Positions 25,071 to 36,050 of a stretch of 64,000 nucleotides of DNA are shown piece after piece. The notes under the pieces were generated by a model that worked only from the letters and a program-made list of their open reading frames with translations, was not told where the DNA came from and did not search any database. Origin of the DNA: Cumulibacter sp047975195 (lineage in GTDB: Bacteria > Actinomycetota > Actinomycetes > Mycobacteriales > Antricoccaceae); the NCBI GenBank assembly GCA_047975195.1, contig JBKEDB010000014.1, positions 62,001-126,000 of the forward strand. Reading direction: 5' to 3'. Both the position numbers and the translations under genes were made by a program. Position 1 is the stretch's first letter; each line of letters begins with the position of its first letter.

Positions 25071-26100
25071 CGAGGGCCGCCAGCAGCGCATCGTTCTCGG
25101 CGGCGGTGCCGATTGTGATGCGGATACCTTCGCCGGCGAACGGGCGCCCCATGATTCCCGCCGCCATCAGCTGATCCGCGATCTGCTCGGTCTGCTCACG
25201 AGCACTGATCCACACGAAGTTGGCGTGACTGTGCGGCACCGCGTACCCGGCCGCGCGCAACGCCGAGCCCACCCGTTCGCGTTCGCGGGATGCCTCATCG
25301 ACGCGCACCTTGAGTTCGTCGGCCGCGGCCAGCGACGCCAGCGCCGCGATTTGCGCGATGGAAGAGACCGCGAACGGCATCATCGTCTTACGCACCACCG
25401 CGGCGACCGTGGGATCCTCCGAAACCAAGTAACCAACTCGCAGCCCGGCCAGGCCGTACGCCTTCGAGAACGTGCGCAACACACACACATTCTGCCGCCC
25501 ACGCATCAATTCGACGCCATCCGGTACATCGTCATCGGTGATGTATTCGCCGTACGCCTCGTCGAGCACGATCAGCACGTCAGCCGGCACCGCATCGATA
25601 AACCGAACGAGTTCATCGCGGCGTACCGCCGTACCCGTCGGATTGTTGGGGTTGCAGACGATCACAACGCGAGTGCGCTCGCCGATAGCCGCCAGCATCG
25701 CATCCAGATCGTGCGTCTCCTCGCGTAGCGGCACCGGGATCAGCCTCGCGCCGACCACCTGGGCCACCAGCGGATAGGCCTCGAACGAGCGCCAGCCCGC
25801 CACGATTTCGTCGGCCGGGTCGCAGAAGGCGTGCATGATCTGCTCCAGCAGCGTCACCGAGCCGCAACCGAACGCGACCTGCTCCGCGGCAACACCTACC
25901 TTCTCGGCCAGCACCGCTGTCAACTCGGTCACGCCCGTATCTGGATACCGATTAATTCCCTGGGCGGCCTCGGTGATCGCGTCAATCACCGATGGCAGCG
26001 GCGGATGCGGATTCTCGTTGGAGGCCAACTTGATCGGCGCCGACTTGCCCGGCTGGTACGCCGCGAGCTCGATGATGGACTGCCGAGCACGCACGCTCAT
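25042..26100 (-). CDS. pat: Histidinol-phosphate / aromatic amino acid aminotransferase
   Basis: 352 aa PLP enzyme, fold type I. Seen: LASNENPHPP, the CNPNNPTGT loop, LDEAYGEY (Asp to the pyridine N) and the PLP lysine in FSKAYGLAGLRVGY, ending in RITIGT. ATG at 26100 gives MSVRARQSI; an upstream in-frame start at 26154 overlaps the next gene. The family includes HisC and the phenylalanine aminotransferase Pat of mycobacteria (hisC2). With no his genes around, Pat or a HisC paralog is more likely than the main HisC. The final residues GATGNRPTG are encoded by a tandem repeat. Confidence 0.85.
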   Translation of the reverse strand: MSVRARQSIIELAAYQPGKSAPIKLASNENPHPPLPSVIDAITEAAQGINRYPDTGVTELTAVLAEKVGVAAEQVAFGCGSVTLLEQIMHAFCDPADEIVAGWRSFEAYPLVAQVVGARLIPVPLREETHDLDAMLAAIGERTRVVIVCNPNNPTGTAVRRDELVRFIDAVPADVLIVLDEAYGEYITDDDVPDGVELMRGRQNVCVLRTFSKAYGLAGLRVGYLVSEDPTVAAVVRKTMMPFAVSSIAQIAALASLAAADELKVRVDEASRERERVGSALRAAGYAVPHSHANFVWISAREQTEQIADQLMAAGIMGRPFAGEGIRITIGTAAENDALLAALGATGNRPTG

Positions 26101-26143
26101 TCTTCGCCTCCGTATGGAATCTGGCCCGTTGCGCCTTTGACGC

Positions 26144-27463
26144 TCACGTGTCAACCGAGTCGTCGTCCGGATCGATCTTGCGCACCGCGGTCACATGCAA
26201 TCTAGCGGCCCGTCGCCCATCGAGTGCGGTCACGGTCAAGGTGCCGGTATGCCGCAGGGTTTCGAAGTCGACCCGATCGCCGAGTTCGGGGACCCGCCCC
26301 AATAGGGCCATCACGTACCCACCCATGGATTCGTACGGCCCCTCGGGGAGTTCGACCGCCGTTATATCAGTGAACTCGGAGAGATTCGTACCACCGTCGA
26401 TCTCGAACACCCCGCTCGCCAAGCGCTCGGAGGCCGAGTCCTCCTCGTCGTACTCGTCGCGGATATCGCCGATGATCTCCTCGATCAAATCCTCGAGCGT
26501 GACGATTCCGTCGGTGCCGCCGTACTCATCGACAACGATCGCGAGATGGAAACTGCCGCGGCGCATGTCCGACATCGACTCCAGCACGGCCTTCGAACCC
26601 GGCAGGTGCAGTACCTCCCGAGCGACGTCGGCCACCGTCTTCGAGCGGTCCCGCGGATCGGAGAACATCAGATCGCGGATGTGCACGAACCCGATGATGT
26701 CATCTTGACCACCGGGGCCCGTCACCGGATAGCGGGAATGCGGTGCGTCCTTGGCGTCGTGGAGCGCCTTACTGACAGTCTGCGCACCGTCGAGAAACTC
26801 AGCTTGTCCACGAGGCAGCATCACCTCACGGATGGCGCGCGAACTGGCGTCGAGTACCTCACCGATCAGTTGGCGTTCATCCCAGGTCAACGACTCGCTC
26901 GAGGCGACGATCCCACGCAGTTCGTCGCCGGTGATCTCCTCCTTGGCCACGTTGGTATCGCCACCGAGGAGGCGTACGACGATGTTCGTTGACTTGCCGA
27001 GCAGCCAGATCACCGGCCGAAATACGTTCGCCAGCCGATCCAGGCTCGGCGCGAGCGCCATCGCGATCCCCTCGCTGCGTTGCAGCGCAAGGCGTTTCGG
27101 AGTCAGCTCACCCAGCACCAGCGAGATATACGCGACACCCAGCGTCACCAGGATCAGCGCGAGAATGTTGGCAAACGATTCCGAGAGCCCCCAGTCGATA
27201 AGGACCGGCGAAAGGTACTGCCCCAGCCGCTCGGCACCGACCGCCGCAGATAGGAATCCCAGGACGGTCACACCCACCTGAACGACGGCGAGGAACCGGT
27301 TCGGGTCATCCAGTAGCCGCTTGAGGCGCCGCCCGCGCTTACCGCCTGACGTCGCGAGCCGCTCCACCTGACTGGACCGCAGGCTCACCAACGCAATCTC
27401 AGCGGCCACGAAAATCGAAGCAAGCAGCGTGATCCCGATGACGATCAGGATGTCGACGAGCAC
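26144..27463 (-). CDS. CNNM/CorC (HlyC) family membrane protein with CBS domains
   Basis: 439 aa. An N-terminal DUF21/CNNM membrane domain has about four hydrophobic segments (2-22, about 60-80, 95-117, about 135-155) with the conserved GELTPKRLAL. Two CBS domains (about 205-330, REVMLPRGQ and GTDGIVTLEDLIEEIIGDI) and a C-terminal CorC-HlyC transporter-associated domain follow. Members are linked to Mg2+/Co2+ export; hemolysin is a historical label. GTG start at 27463. It is 43 nt upstream of the aminotransferase on the same strand. Confidence 0.88.
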   Translation of the reverse strand: MLVDILIVIGITLLASIFVAAEIALVSLRSSQVERLATSGGKRGRRLKRLLDDPNRFLAVVQVGVTVLGFLSAAVGAERLGQYLSPVLIDWGLSESFANILALILVTLGVAYISLVLGELTPKRLALQRSEGIAMALAPSLDRLANVFRPVIWLLGKSTNIVVRLLGGDTNVAKEEITGDELRGIVASSESLTWDERQLIGEVLDASSRAIREVMLPRGQAEFLDGAQTVSKALHDAKDAPHSRYPVTGPGGQDDIIGFVHIRDLMFSDPRDRSKTVADVAREVLHLPGSKAVLESMSDMRRGSFHLAIVVDEYGGTDGIVTLEDLIEEIIGDIRDEYDEEDSASERLASGVFEIDGGTNLSEFTDITAVELPEGPYESMGGYVMALLGRVPELGDRVDFETLRHTGTLTVTALDGRRAARLHVTAVRKIDPDDDSVDT

Positions 27464-27550
27464 GTATGACCTTCCTCTAGCGGAAACTTCACCCTACCCG
27501 CCGATGCAGCGCCCTACGACGCCGCGAGCGCCTCGGCCCGCGGACGACAA

Positions 27551-27580
27551 CGGCCGCCGCCCCGTGAGGGACGACGGCCG
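27551..27580 (-). terminator. Terminator of the citrate synthase gene
   Basis: Arms 27551-27563 and 27568-27580 around a GTGA loop. On the plus strand two positions mismatch, but in the minus-strand RNA both become G-U wobbles, giving 13 pairs. This bias supports a terminator for the minus-strand citrate synthase gene ending at 27600. Confidence 0.65.
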
Positions 27581-27599
27581 CAATGCGATCTAGTGTGAC

Positions 27600-28874
27600 C
27601 TACTTGTTCGGGTAGTCACGCTGCGTCGCGCCGGTGTACACCTGGCGCGGACGGCCGATCTTGGTCTTCGGGTCGCTGATCATCTCGCGCCACTGCGCGA
27701 TCCAGCCCGGCAGGCGGCCGAGTGCGAACAGCACCGTGAACATCTCGGTCGGGAAGCCCATGGCCTTGTAGATCAGACCGGTGTAGAAGTCGACGTTCGG
27801 GTAGAGCTTGCGCTCGATGAAGTAGTCATCGGCGAGCGCGATCTCCTCCAGGCCCATGGCCAGATCGAGCAGCGGGTCCGGCTTGTTCATCGTCTCAAGT
27901 ACGTCGCGCACGTCCTTCTTGACGATCGCTGCGCGCGGGTCGTAGTTCTTGTAGACGCGGTGCCCGAAGCCCATGAGCTTCACGCCGTCTTCTTTGTTCT
28001 TGACCTTGTTCATGAACTCTTTCGGGTCCATGCCGTTGTCGCGAATCTCTTCGAGCATTTCCAGAACGGCCTGGTTCGCGCCACCGTGCAGGGGCCCGAA
28101 CAGCGCGTTCACGCCGGCTGAGATCGAAGCGAACATGTTCGCGTTCGACGAACCAACCAGACGCACCGTCGAGGTCGAGCAGTTCTGCTCATGATCGGCG
28201 TGCAGAATGAACAGGCGGTCCAGCACCTTCGAGACGGTCGGGTCGACCTGGAACTGCTCCGCCGGCACGCCGAACGTCATCCGCAGGAAGTTCTCGACGT
28301 ACGACAGCGAGTTGTCCGGGTACAGCAGTGGCTGGCCCAGCGACTGCTTGTGCGCGTACGACGCGATGGTCGGCAACTTCGCCATCAGCCGAATCGTCGA
28401 AATGTGGACCTGCTCGGCATCAAACGGGTCCAGCGAGTCCTGGTAGAAGGTCGACAACGCCGACACACCAGCCGAGAGCACCGCCATCGGGTGCGCATCG
28501 CGCGGGAAACTCTCGAAGAAACGAGTCATCTCCTCGTGCAGCATCGTGTGACGAGTGATCGAGTCGGTGAACTCGGCCAGCTGATCGCTGGTGGGCAGCT
28601 CTCCGTAAATGAGCAGATACGAGACCTCGAGGAAGGTCGACTTCTCGGCCAACTGGTCGATGGGGTATCCGCGGTAGCGCAGGATTCCGGCGTCACCGTC
28701 GATGTAGGTGACCGCCGATTCACACGACGCGGTGTTGACGAAGCCGACGTCCAGGCCGACCTTGCCGGTGGTGCTCAGCAGCTTCGAGACGTCGATCCCG
28801 TCCGAGCCCTCGGTGGCCTTGATCGTGCCGAGGTCAAGCTCGCCTTCAGGGTGCTTGAGCGAGTAGTCAGTCAT
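27600..28874 (-). CDS. gltA: Citrate synthase (type II)
   Basis: 424 aa. Condenses oxaloacetate and acetyl-CoA at the entry of the TCA cycle. Seen: SCESAVTYIDGDAGILRYRGYPI, the first catalytic His in HADHEQNCSTSTVR, GPLHGGANQAV, GFGHRVYKNYDPR (second His) and the catalytic Asp segment NVDFYTGLIY. The length and N-terminal beta domain fit the hexameric GltA type. It is monocistronic, with a 251-nt divergent region upstream that holds an operator-like palindrome, and a terminator behind it. Confidence 0.96.
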   Translation of the reverse strand: MTDYSLKHPEGELDLGTIKATEGSDGIDVSKLLSTTGKVGLDVGFVNTASCESAVTYIDGDAGILRYRGYPIDQLAEKSTFLEVSYLLIYGELPTSDQLAEFTDSITRHTMLHEEMTRFFESFPRDAHPMAVLSAGVSALSTFYQDSLDPFDAEQVHISTIRLMAKLPTIASYAHKQSLGQPLLYPDNSLSYVENFLRMTFGVPAEQFQVDPTVSKVLDRLFILHADHEQNCSTSTVRLVGSSNANMFASISAGVNALFGPLHGGANQAVLEMLEEIRDNGMDPKEFMNKVKNKEDGVKLMGFGHRVYKNYDPRAAIVKKDVRDVLETMNKPDPLLDLAMGLEEIALADDYFIERKLYPNVDFYTGLIYKAMGFPTEMFTVLFALGRLPGWIAQWREMISDPKTKIGRPRQVYTGATQRDYPNK

Positions 28875-29002
28875 GAATTCACCAATCTAAGAGACATACT
28901 CTGATCGCAATGGCTGCGCAGCTGTGGCTCCCGCAGACATCCAGCGTTCAATGTATGCCCGCCCAGCAAGGATTTCCTTACCGACCCCAACATTTCCGCA
29001 AA

Positions 29003-29026
29003 TCTCAAACTTTGAGACATAATCTC
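29003..29026. promoter_or_regulatory. Overlapping palindromes in the gltA / hydrolase divergent region
   Basis: TCTCAAA-c-TTTGAGA (29003-29017) is a perfect 7+7 inverted repeat, and its right arm shares GAGA with TCTC at 29023-29026 for a second inverted repeat. It lies 129 nt upstream of gltA and 109 nt upstream of the hydrolase start. It looks like an operator with three half-sites; the cognate regulator is not identifiable. Confidence 0.4.
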
Positions 29027-29125
29027 GCTGGTTGGCCAACATTTGGGTCTCGATTCGTGGTCGGTCGCCATGTTCGCCGACTCGCTGTGCTCGTTGCGGG
29101 TCCGGGGGTATGCGACGATCGTGGC

Positions 29126-29932
29126 ATGACTTCCAGAAGCATCCGCGGCGGCGGCGATTGCCACCTCAATCTGGTAGCCGCTGGCCCGCAGGACGGCCCG
29201 CTTATCGTGGGAATCCATGGCATCGGTCAGTCCCATCTCGCCTTCGAACCGCTGCTTCAGGCGGCCGACGTACGCCGCTGGCGCGTCGCCGCGCTAGACA
29301 TGCGCGGGCACGGCGATTCCGACAAGCCGCACAACGCATACGGCGACAGCGCGCTCTGGGCAGACGACGTAAAAGCCGCGCTGGAGGCCGCGGGCGCCAA
29401 TCCCGATCGCCGAGCGGTGGTTCTCGCCTGGTCCTACGGCGGCGCCGTCATCACCGACTACCTCGCGGCGTACGGCGGTGACCTGGTGCGCGCCGTGGTG
29501 ACGCTCGGCGCGACTGACAAACTAGGTGCACCGGTTGGGCCGTACATCACGCCACAGTTCGGCGCGTTGGGTAAGGCGATCATGACCGACGACACCGGCG
29601 AGGTTGCCGAGCAACTGCTGGACATGTGTGCCGCCGGCCCGCTGGCTCCCGAGTTTCGCAGCCGATTGCTCGCCGGTGCGCTCAAATGCCCCGCGCACGT
29701 CCGCAACGGGATGTTCCGCCGCACAGTCGACAACGATGAAGCCGTTGCGTCGTACCAAGGAGTGTGGCTGGCTACGCACGGCGATCAGGACCAGATGTTC
29801 TCCCCGGGACTGTCCAAGCACCTCGCTGAACTCGCCCCGAACGGTAGTTACAAGCAGTACGCCGGCTGCGGTCATATGCCTTTATGGGACGTCACCGACG
29901 AGTTCCTCGCGGACCTGGCCGCCATCGTCTAG
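29126..29932 (+). CDS. Alpha/beta hydrolase
   Basis: 268 aa from ATG at 29126; the open frame extends to 28910 but the added residues do not look like a hydrolase start. Seen: oxyanion HGIGQSH, DMRGHGDS, nucleophile elbow AWSYGGAV (Ser, with Ala in place of the usual first Gly), Asp in GDQDQMF, and His in GCGHMPLWD. This is the epoxide-hydrolase/haloperoxidase-like branch of the fold. No substrate is apparent. It is divergent from gltA. Confidence 0.85.
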   Translation: MTSRSIRGGGDCHLNLVAAGPQDGPLIVGIHGIGQSHLAFEPLLQAADVRRWRVAALDMRGHGDSDKPHNAYGDSALWADDVKAALEAAGANPDRRAVVLAWSYGGAVITDYLAAYGGDLVRAVVTLGATDKLGAPVGPYITPQFGALGKAIMTDDTGEVAEQLLDMCAAGPLAPEFRSRLLAGALKCPAHVRNGMFRRTVDNDEAVASYQGVWLATHGDQDQMFSPGLSKHLAELAPNGSYKQYAGCGHMPLWDVTDEFLADLAAIV

Positions 29933-30098
29933 CCGCGCTGCGGGCCTACCGCGCGACGTATGCAACCGACAGAGGGTTGGGATGTGAGTGTGTGTGTCGA
30001 TACGGCACACGAATTCACATCGAACCGTACGGACGAGTTATCCACAGCCTCACCCTGGCCACTGGCGCTACGGTTCGGGATGTTCTTGACTGCCGAAC

Positions 30099-31049
30099 GT
30101 GAACGCGATTCGCGACGACCTCAGTCGCCTGCTGGCCGAGCAACAGAATGTCGTGACCGCGGCCCAACTCTCGACCATCGGCATACCGCGTAGCCGCGTG
30201 CGCTGGCTGGTTCACTCGGGCAACTGGCAACGCCTGGGGAGCGGCATCTACTACTGCGGCCGCGGTGAGCCACCATGGCTAGCGGCGGTATGGGCGGCAA
30301 CCCTCATCGGCGGACCGAACAGTGTCATTGGCGGCACCGCAGCCGCGCACCTGCACGGCCTACAGCCGGAGCCGCCAGACGGGATTCGCATATTCACCGG
30401 GCAACAGCGGCAGGTGAAGTCCCGTAACGGCGTACGGTTCGTGCGGTCGGTGCTGCTCCGTAGGACACAAACCATCGCCGACCTGCGGTGCACGACCGTG
30501 CCCGAGACGATCCTCGACTGCGCGAGCGAACTGCCCGGCGAGGAACTTGAGGCACTCATCGGGCGCGCGTTCGGGCGCAGAATGTGCAACCGGCGCGCCC
30601 TCCACGACGCGCTGTCGCGCCGCCGCGGCGTGGAACACCGCCAGTTGCTCGCGGCCGCATCGGCGGACGCCGAAGCAGGCGCCCACAGCCTCCTCGAGCT
30701 GACCTATCTACGCAAGGTCGAACGGGCCCACGGTCTGCACGGCCCCGAGCGCCAGATCCGGGTGGGTCCTGCTCGCGCGTGGGTTGACGTGCACTACGTG
30801 CAGTACCGGGTCATCATCGAGCTGGATGGGCAAGCCTTCCACGAAGGTGCGCCGTTTCGCGATCGCACGCGGGACAATCGCAATTCGCGCCTCGGCGCCG
30901 TCACGCTGCGTTTCGGGTGGGCCGACGTGATCGAATCCCCCTGCGAGGTGGCTCGCGACGTCGCGCAGACGCTTTCAGCCCGCGGCTGGGACCCGGCAGC
31001 GCCGCGCGCCTGCGGACCGGCCTGCACGCTTGGTCGGCCTCGACTGTGA
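30099..31049 (+). CDS. AbiEi-type antitoxin-like N-terminus fused to a DUF559/Vsr-like C-terminus
   Basis: 316 aa. The N-terminal about 60 residues (LLAEQQNVVTAAQLSTIGIPRSRV.. GNWQRLGSGIYY) match the AbiEi winged helix-turn-helix. The C-terminal about 100 residues contain VIIELDGQAFH...R.RDNRNSRLG..TLRFGWADV, the core of the DUF559 very-short-patch-repair-like fold with acidic residues in nuclease-like positions. Such orphan proteins are widespread in actinobacteria, and no AbiEii toxin gene follows. Function unknown; DNA binding is inferred. GTG start at 30099. Confidence 0.78.
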   Translation: MNAIRDDLSRLLAEQQNVVTAAQLSTIGIPRSRVRWLVHSGNWQRLGSGIYYCGRGEPPWLAAVWAATLIGGPNSVIGGTAAAHLHGLQPEPPDGIRIFTGQQRQVKSRNGVRFVRSVLLRRTQTIADLRCTTVPETILDCASELPGEELEALIGRAFGRRMCNRRALHDALSRRRGVEHRQLLAAASADAEAGAHSLLELTYLRKVERAHGLHGPERQIRVGPARAWVDVHYVQYRVIIELDGQAFHEGAPFRDRTRDNRNSRLGAVTLRFGWADVIESPCEVARDVAQTLSARGWDPAAPRACGPACTLGRPRL

Positions 31050-31081
31050 GTTTTGGTCTCATATGAGTAACCGAACTCACA
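31045..31081. terminator. Weak hairpin between two convergent genes
   Basis: TGTGAGTT (31045-31052) and AACTCACA (31074-31081) form an 8-bp stem with a 21-nt loop. A competing GGTCTC/GAGACC pair (about 31055-31060 and 31084-31089) overlaps it. Confidence 0.3.
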
Positions 31082-31104
31082 CACGAGACCTGCGGGTTGC
31101 CGCC

Positions 31105-32595
31105 TCAGAGGCGCTGGGCACGTAGGGCGCTTCGGCGAGACTTGCCCGCATCGTCGCGTAGCGGCGCGTCGCTCACCTCGATGGTGCGCGGCCGTTTGTG
31201 TGGTGAGAGCCGCGTGGCCAGGAAGCGGTGTACGTCGTCGAGGTCTAGGTCCGCGCCCTGCACGATCGCGTGGATCCGATTGCCGTACTCCTCATCAGGC
31301 AGCCCGATCACCGCGGACGACGAGATAGCCGGGTACGCCTCCAACGCCGCCTCGATCTCGGCCGGGAACACATTCACCCCGCCGATGAGGATCATGTCGG
31401 TCTTGCGGTCGTGCAGGTACAGGAACCCATCGGCGTCGAAATGCCCGATGTCGCCCAACGACTCCCACACCAGGCCGTCGCCGCGGTCGAGTCGCTTCGC
31501 ATCCGCTCCCAGATAACGGTACGTCTCGTCTCGGTCCTCGGTGCGTCGCATCCACAATTCGCCTTCGGCACCGACCGGCACCGACGCGCCGGACTCGTCC
31601 AGAGCGAGGATCTCACCGGCGACTACCGGCCCCACCGAACCGTAGTGACTCAACCACTCCGCCCCACCAATCACGGTCATTGCCTGGCCTTCGGTGCCGG
31701 CATACAACTCCATGATTGGTTCCGGGCCGAACCATTCGATCCAGTTCTGCTTCAGCCACGGCGGACACGGCGCCCCCATATGCCACACCGTGGCAATGCT
31801 GGAGATGTCGTACGACGACCTCACGTCGTCGGGCAGATTCCACATCCGATGCATCATGATCGGTACGACGTACAGCATCGTGCAGCGGTACTTCTCGATG
31901 TTCGCCAGCACCTGCTCAGCCTCGAACCGCTGCATCAGCACGGCGTGCCCGCCGCGCGCCAACGTCTGGAACATGATCATGTGCGGGGCGTTGTGGTGCA
32001 TCGGCGCGGACACCAGCGACACCGTGTCGGAGAAGATCCGAAACACGTCCAGCGTGGTCGCGTCCAGCGCGGCCGGCGCTCCGGCAAGGATCACCTTCGG
32101 TCGTCCTGTCGAGCCGCCGGAGGTAGGCGCCTTCAACGACGGCGAGAGTACGACCGGGAGCTCCCCCTCGTAGGACGCCCCCTCCTCGGCGAGGCGCTGC
32201 ACGCTCACCATCTCCACATCGAAGCGCGCGGCGAGCGCATCATCACCGACGACGAGGGCGGGATCGGCGACCTCCAGGATCGCGGTGAACTCTGGCGCGG
32301 CGAGCTTCTGAGATAATGGCTGCGGTACCGCGCCGACCCGCCAAGTCGCGACGTCGGCAACGACGAAATCCACGCTGTTCCACAGCGCGATGCTGACCAG
32401 ATCACCGACTCGGACGCCGCGTGCGAGCATGCCGCGTGCGACGAGCCCAGCGCGGCGCCACAGGTGCGCCCAGGTCAACGATTCACCCGTCGTCGCGTCC
32501 GTCACGGCCGGGAAGTCTCCGCGCTCACGCGCGTAACGCGCAAAGGCTTCGACGAGCCACTCGGGCTGTTCGGGCTGTGCGACGTCGTTAGTCAT
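31105..32595 (-). CDS. Acyl-CoA synthetase / AMP-dependent ligase
   Basis: 496 aa ANL-superfamily enzyme that activates a carboxylic acid to acyl-AMP and then acyl-CoA. Seen: P-loop TSGGSTGRPKV (about 159-169), LYAGTEGQAMT (A5 region), LGDIGHFDADGFLYLHDRKTDMI (A7-A8 hinge) and the C-terminal catalytic Lys in DDAGKSRRSALR. The sequence suggests the FadD/bile-acid-CoA-ligase-like branch, so a bulky or long acid is possible. It stands alone, upstream of a 112-nt gap and the isocitrate dehydrogenase terminator. Confidence 0.85.
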   Translation of the reverse strand: MTNDVAQPEQPEWLVEAFARYARERGDFPAVTDATTGESLTWAHLWRRAGLVARGMLARGVRVGDLVSIALWNSVDFVVADVATWRVGAVPQPLSQKLAAPEFTAILEVADPALVVGDDALAARFDVEMVSVQRLAEEGASYEGELPVVLSPSLKAPTSGGSTGRPKVILAGAPAALDATTLDVFRIFSDTVSLVSAPMHHNAPHMIMFQTLARGGHAVLMQRFEAEQVLANIEKYRCTMLYVVPIMMHRMWNLPDDVRSSYDISSIATVWHMGAPCPPWLKQNWIEWFGPEPIMELYAGTEGQAMTVIGGAEWLSHYGSVGPVVAGEILALDESGASVPVGAEGELWMRRTEDRDETYRYLGADAKRLDRGDGLVWESLGDIGHFDADGFLYLHDRKTDMILIGGVNVFPAEIEAALEAYPAISSSAVIGLPDEEYGNRIHAIVQGADLDLDDVHRFLATRLSPHKRPRTIEVSDAPLRDDAGKSRRSALRAQRL

Positions 32596-32656
32596 GCCAC
32601 GTTTCTAGCAGACGCACCGTGACCTTCCGCGCGCGTCACGTGCGCATCACAGACCG

Positions 32657-32692
32657 CGACCGCCTCGCACCTGGTTCGGCGCGAGGCGGTCG
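32657..32692 (-). terminator. Terminator of the isocitrate dehydrogenase gene
   Basis: Perfect 12-bp stem CGACCGCCTCGC / GCGAGGCGGTCG (32657-32668 and 32681-32692) with a 12-nt loop, just after the icd stop at 32708. Confidence 0.75.
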
Positions 32693-32707
32693 TAGGGTGC
32701 GAGTGTG

Positions 32708-34912
<2,205 letters not shown>

Positions 34913-35249
34913 AGCTCTCTCCTCGAGTGCAGGTTCGGTATTCACCGTTTGCGTCTGTCTGGCGCGCCGCGGGGCGCAACTGTGCGGTGCGCCTGGGCAC
35001 CACGTCACCGCTCATCATTTCACCCGCTCGACACTGTTCCCGAAGGGTGTCCGCATCCTCACTAGATCTTCGCGACGTCCAAGCCAGGGGTGGCTTTTCA
35101 TGCGACTTTGGAGCACACTGGATGGTGACAAACATTACAAGCCGATATCGGTTTGGTCGGGGTTGCCATCTCCCGCACATCTCGACCTGCAATGACCGCA
35201 CAATATGTGCAAGTCATCGCCCACCCGGGCACGCAGTCGAGGAGATCTC
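34913..35249. other. 337-nt divergent intergenic region (icd / secreted protein)
   Basis: No gene is supported here. It contains the icd ribosome-binding site (GAGGAG in the minus sense, about 34917-34924), presumably both promoters, the palindrome at 35138-35155, and the GAGGAG RBS of the secreted protein (35239-35245). The rest shows no strong structure. Confidence 0.6.
35138..35155. promoter_or_regulatory. Operator-like palindrome in the icd / secreted-protein intergenic region
   Basis: CCGATATCGG (35142-35151) is a perfect 10-bp palindrome; allowing one G-T pair on each side extends it to CAA...TTG (35138-35155). It sits 226 nt upstream of the icd TTG and 95 nt upstream of the secreted protein ATG. 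Confidence 0.35.
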
Positions 35250-35954
35250 ATGCGAGGAAGCCACATCGCAGCGCTAGTCGCTGCCATGGCTGGACTTGTC
35301 ATGTTGACGGTCTCCATCGTGACGGCCGGCAATTCCGAACCGCGGCGACAATTGGCCACACCGTCGGCTTCGATCCCACAGCTCCCTGAGCAGCGGGTCA
35401 CCCCTCCGACCGACCCAAACGCCGTGGCCGATCTCGATCAGTGCCTGAACGCCGGTGACTGCGCCCTGGTTCACACTCGCGCCTTCAGCAACGCCACGAT
35501 CGAGGTGTTCCAGGAAGAATCCACACCCCCCGTGGTTCACGTGCGCACGGTGCAGGCGAACGGCGATCCCTCGGTATGGAGCCTGAAGGACGAGCACGCC
35601 GCGACCTTCAACGCGATGACCTGCGGGCTGGCGAACTGCCTGCTCGACGTGACTGTCGGCCCAGAGATGGTCGCCACCATCGACCTACGCATGGTGGCTG
35701 ACACCTTGTCCGGCAAGATCGAAGGCGCTGCCGTGGGCGGATCGCTACACACCCAAGCGGCCGACCTGAATAAAGACGGCGTACTCGATCTGATCGCCAC
35801 CGAGCACTTGGTGACGTCGGACGGCACCGCGTTGACCTACTACCGGACGTACATGAATCAGGATCGCGATCTCATCACGACCGGATGCACATTGCCCGCA
35901 GAGTTGGAGCACGCGCCGAGCAGTTTGCAGTCACGCACCTGCCCCACGCACTAG
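35250..35954 (+). CDS. Small secreted or lipid-free exported protein with a calcium-loop-like motif
   Basis: 234 aa from ATG at 35250 (RBS GAGGAG 6 nt upstream). The N-terminus RGSHIAALVAAMAGLVML is a signal or anchor helix (about 3-26). The rest is exported and contains Cys pairs (CLNAGDC, CGLANC, and later CTLP...TCP) that could form disulfides. DLNKDGVLDL (about 171-180) matches DxNxDGxxD calcium loops such as EF-hand or FG-GAP repeats, in a single copy. I do not recognise the family. Confidence 0.65.
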   Translation: MRGSHIAALVAAMAGLVMLTVSIVTAGNSEPRRQLATPSASIPQLPEQRVTPPTDPNAVADLDQCLNAGDCALVHTRAFSNATIEVFQEESTPPVVHVRTVQANGDPSVWSLKDEHAATFNAMTCGLANCLLDVTVGPEMVATIDLRMVADTLSGKIEGAAVGGSLHTQAADLNKDGVLDLIATEHLVTSDGTALTYYRTYMNQDRDLITTGCTLPAELEHAPSSLQSRTCPTH

Positions 35955-36050
35955 ATCCGGTGCGCTAATCCGGTAGTCCCGAAGCCGTAACCACCGCCTC
36001 ATTCCGGCGTGGCATCCCGGCGGGCTGGTTCGAGTGCAGTGGTCCGGCGG

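Noticed and set aside
28910..29125. N-terminal extension of the alpha/beta hydrolase to 28910
   Set aside because: The added 72 residues have no family similarity and would run across the gltA promoter region and its palindrome.
30038..30046. A perfect DnaA-box-like TTATCCACA
   Set aside because: A single copy with no cluster, AT-rich region or dnaA/dnaN genes; one such match is expected by chance in this much sequence.
30021..30077. 9-bp inverted repeat CGAACCGTA / TACGGTTCG upstream of the AbiEi-like gene
   Set aside because: Arms are 39 nt apart and not near a clear promoter; too weak to call an operator.
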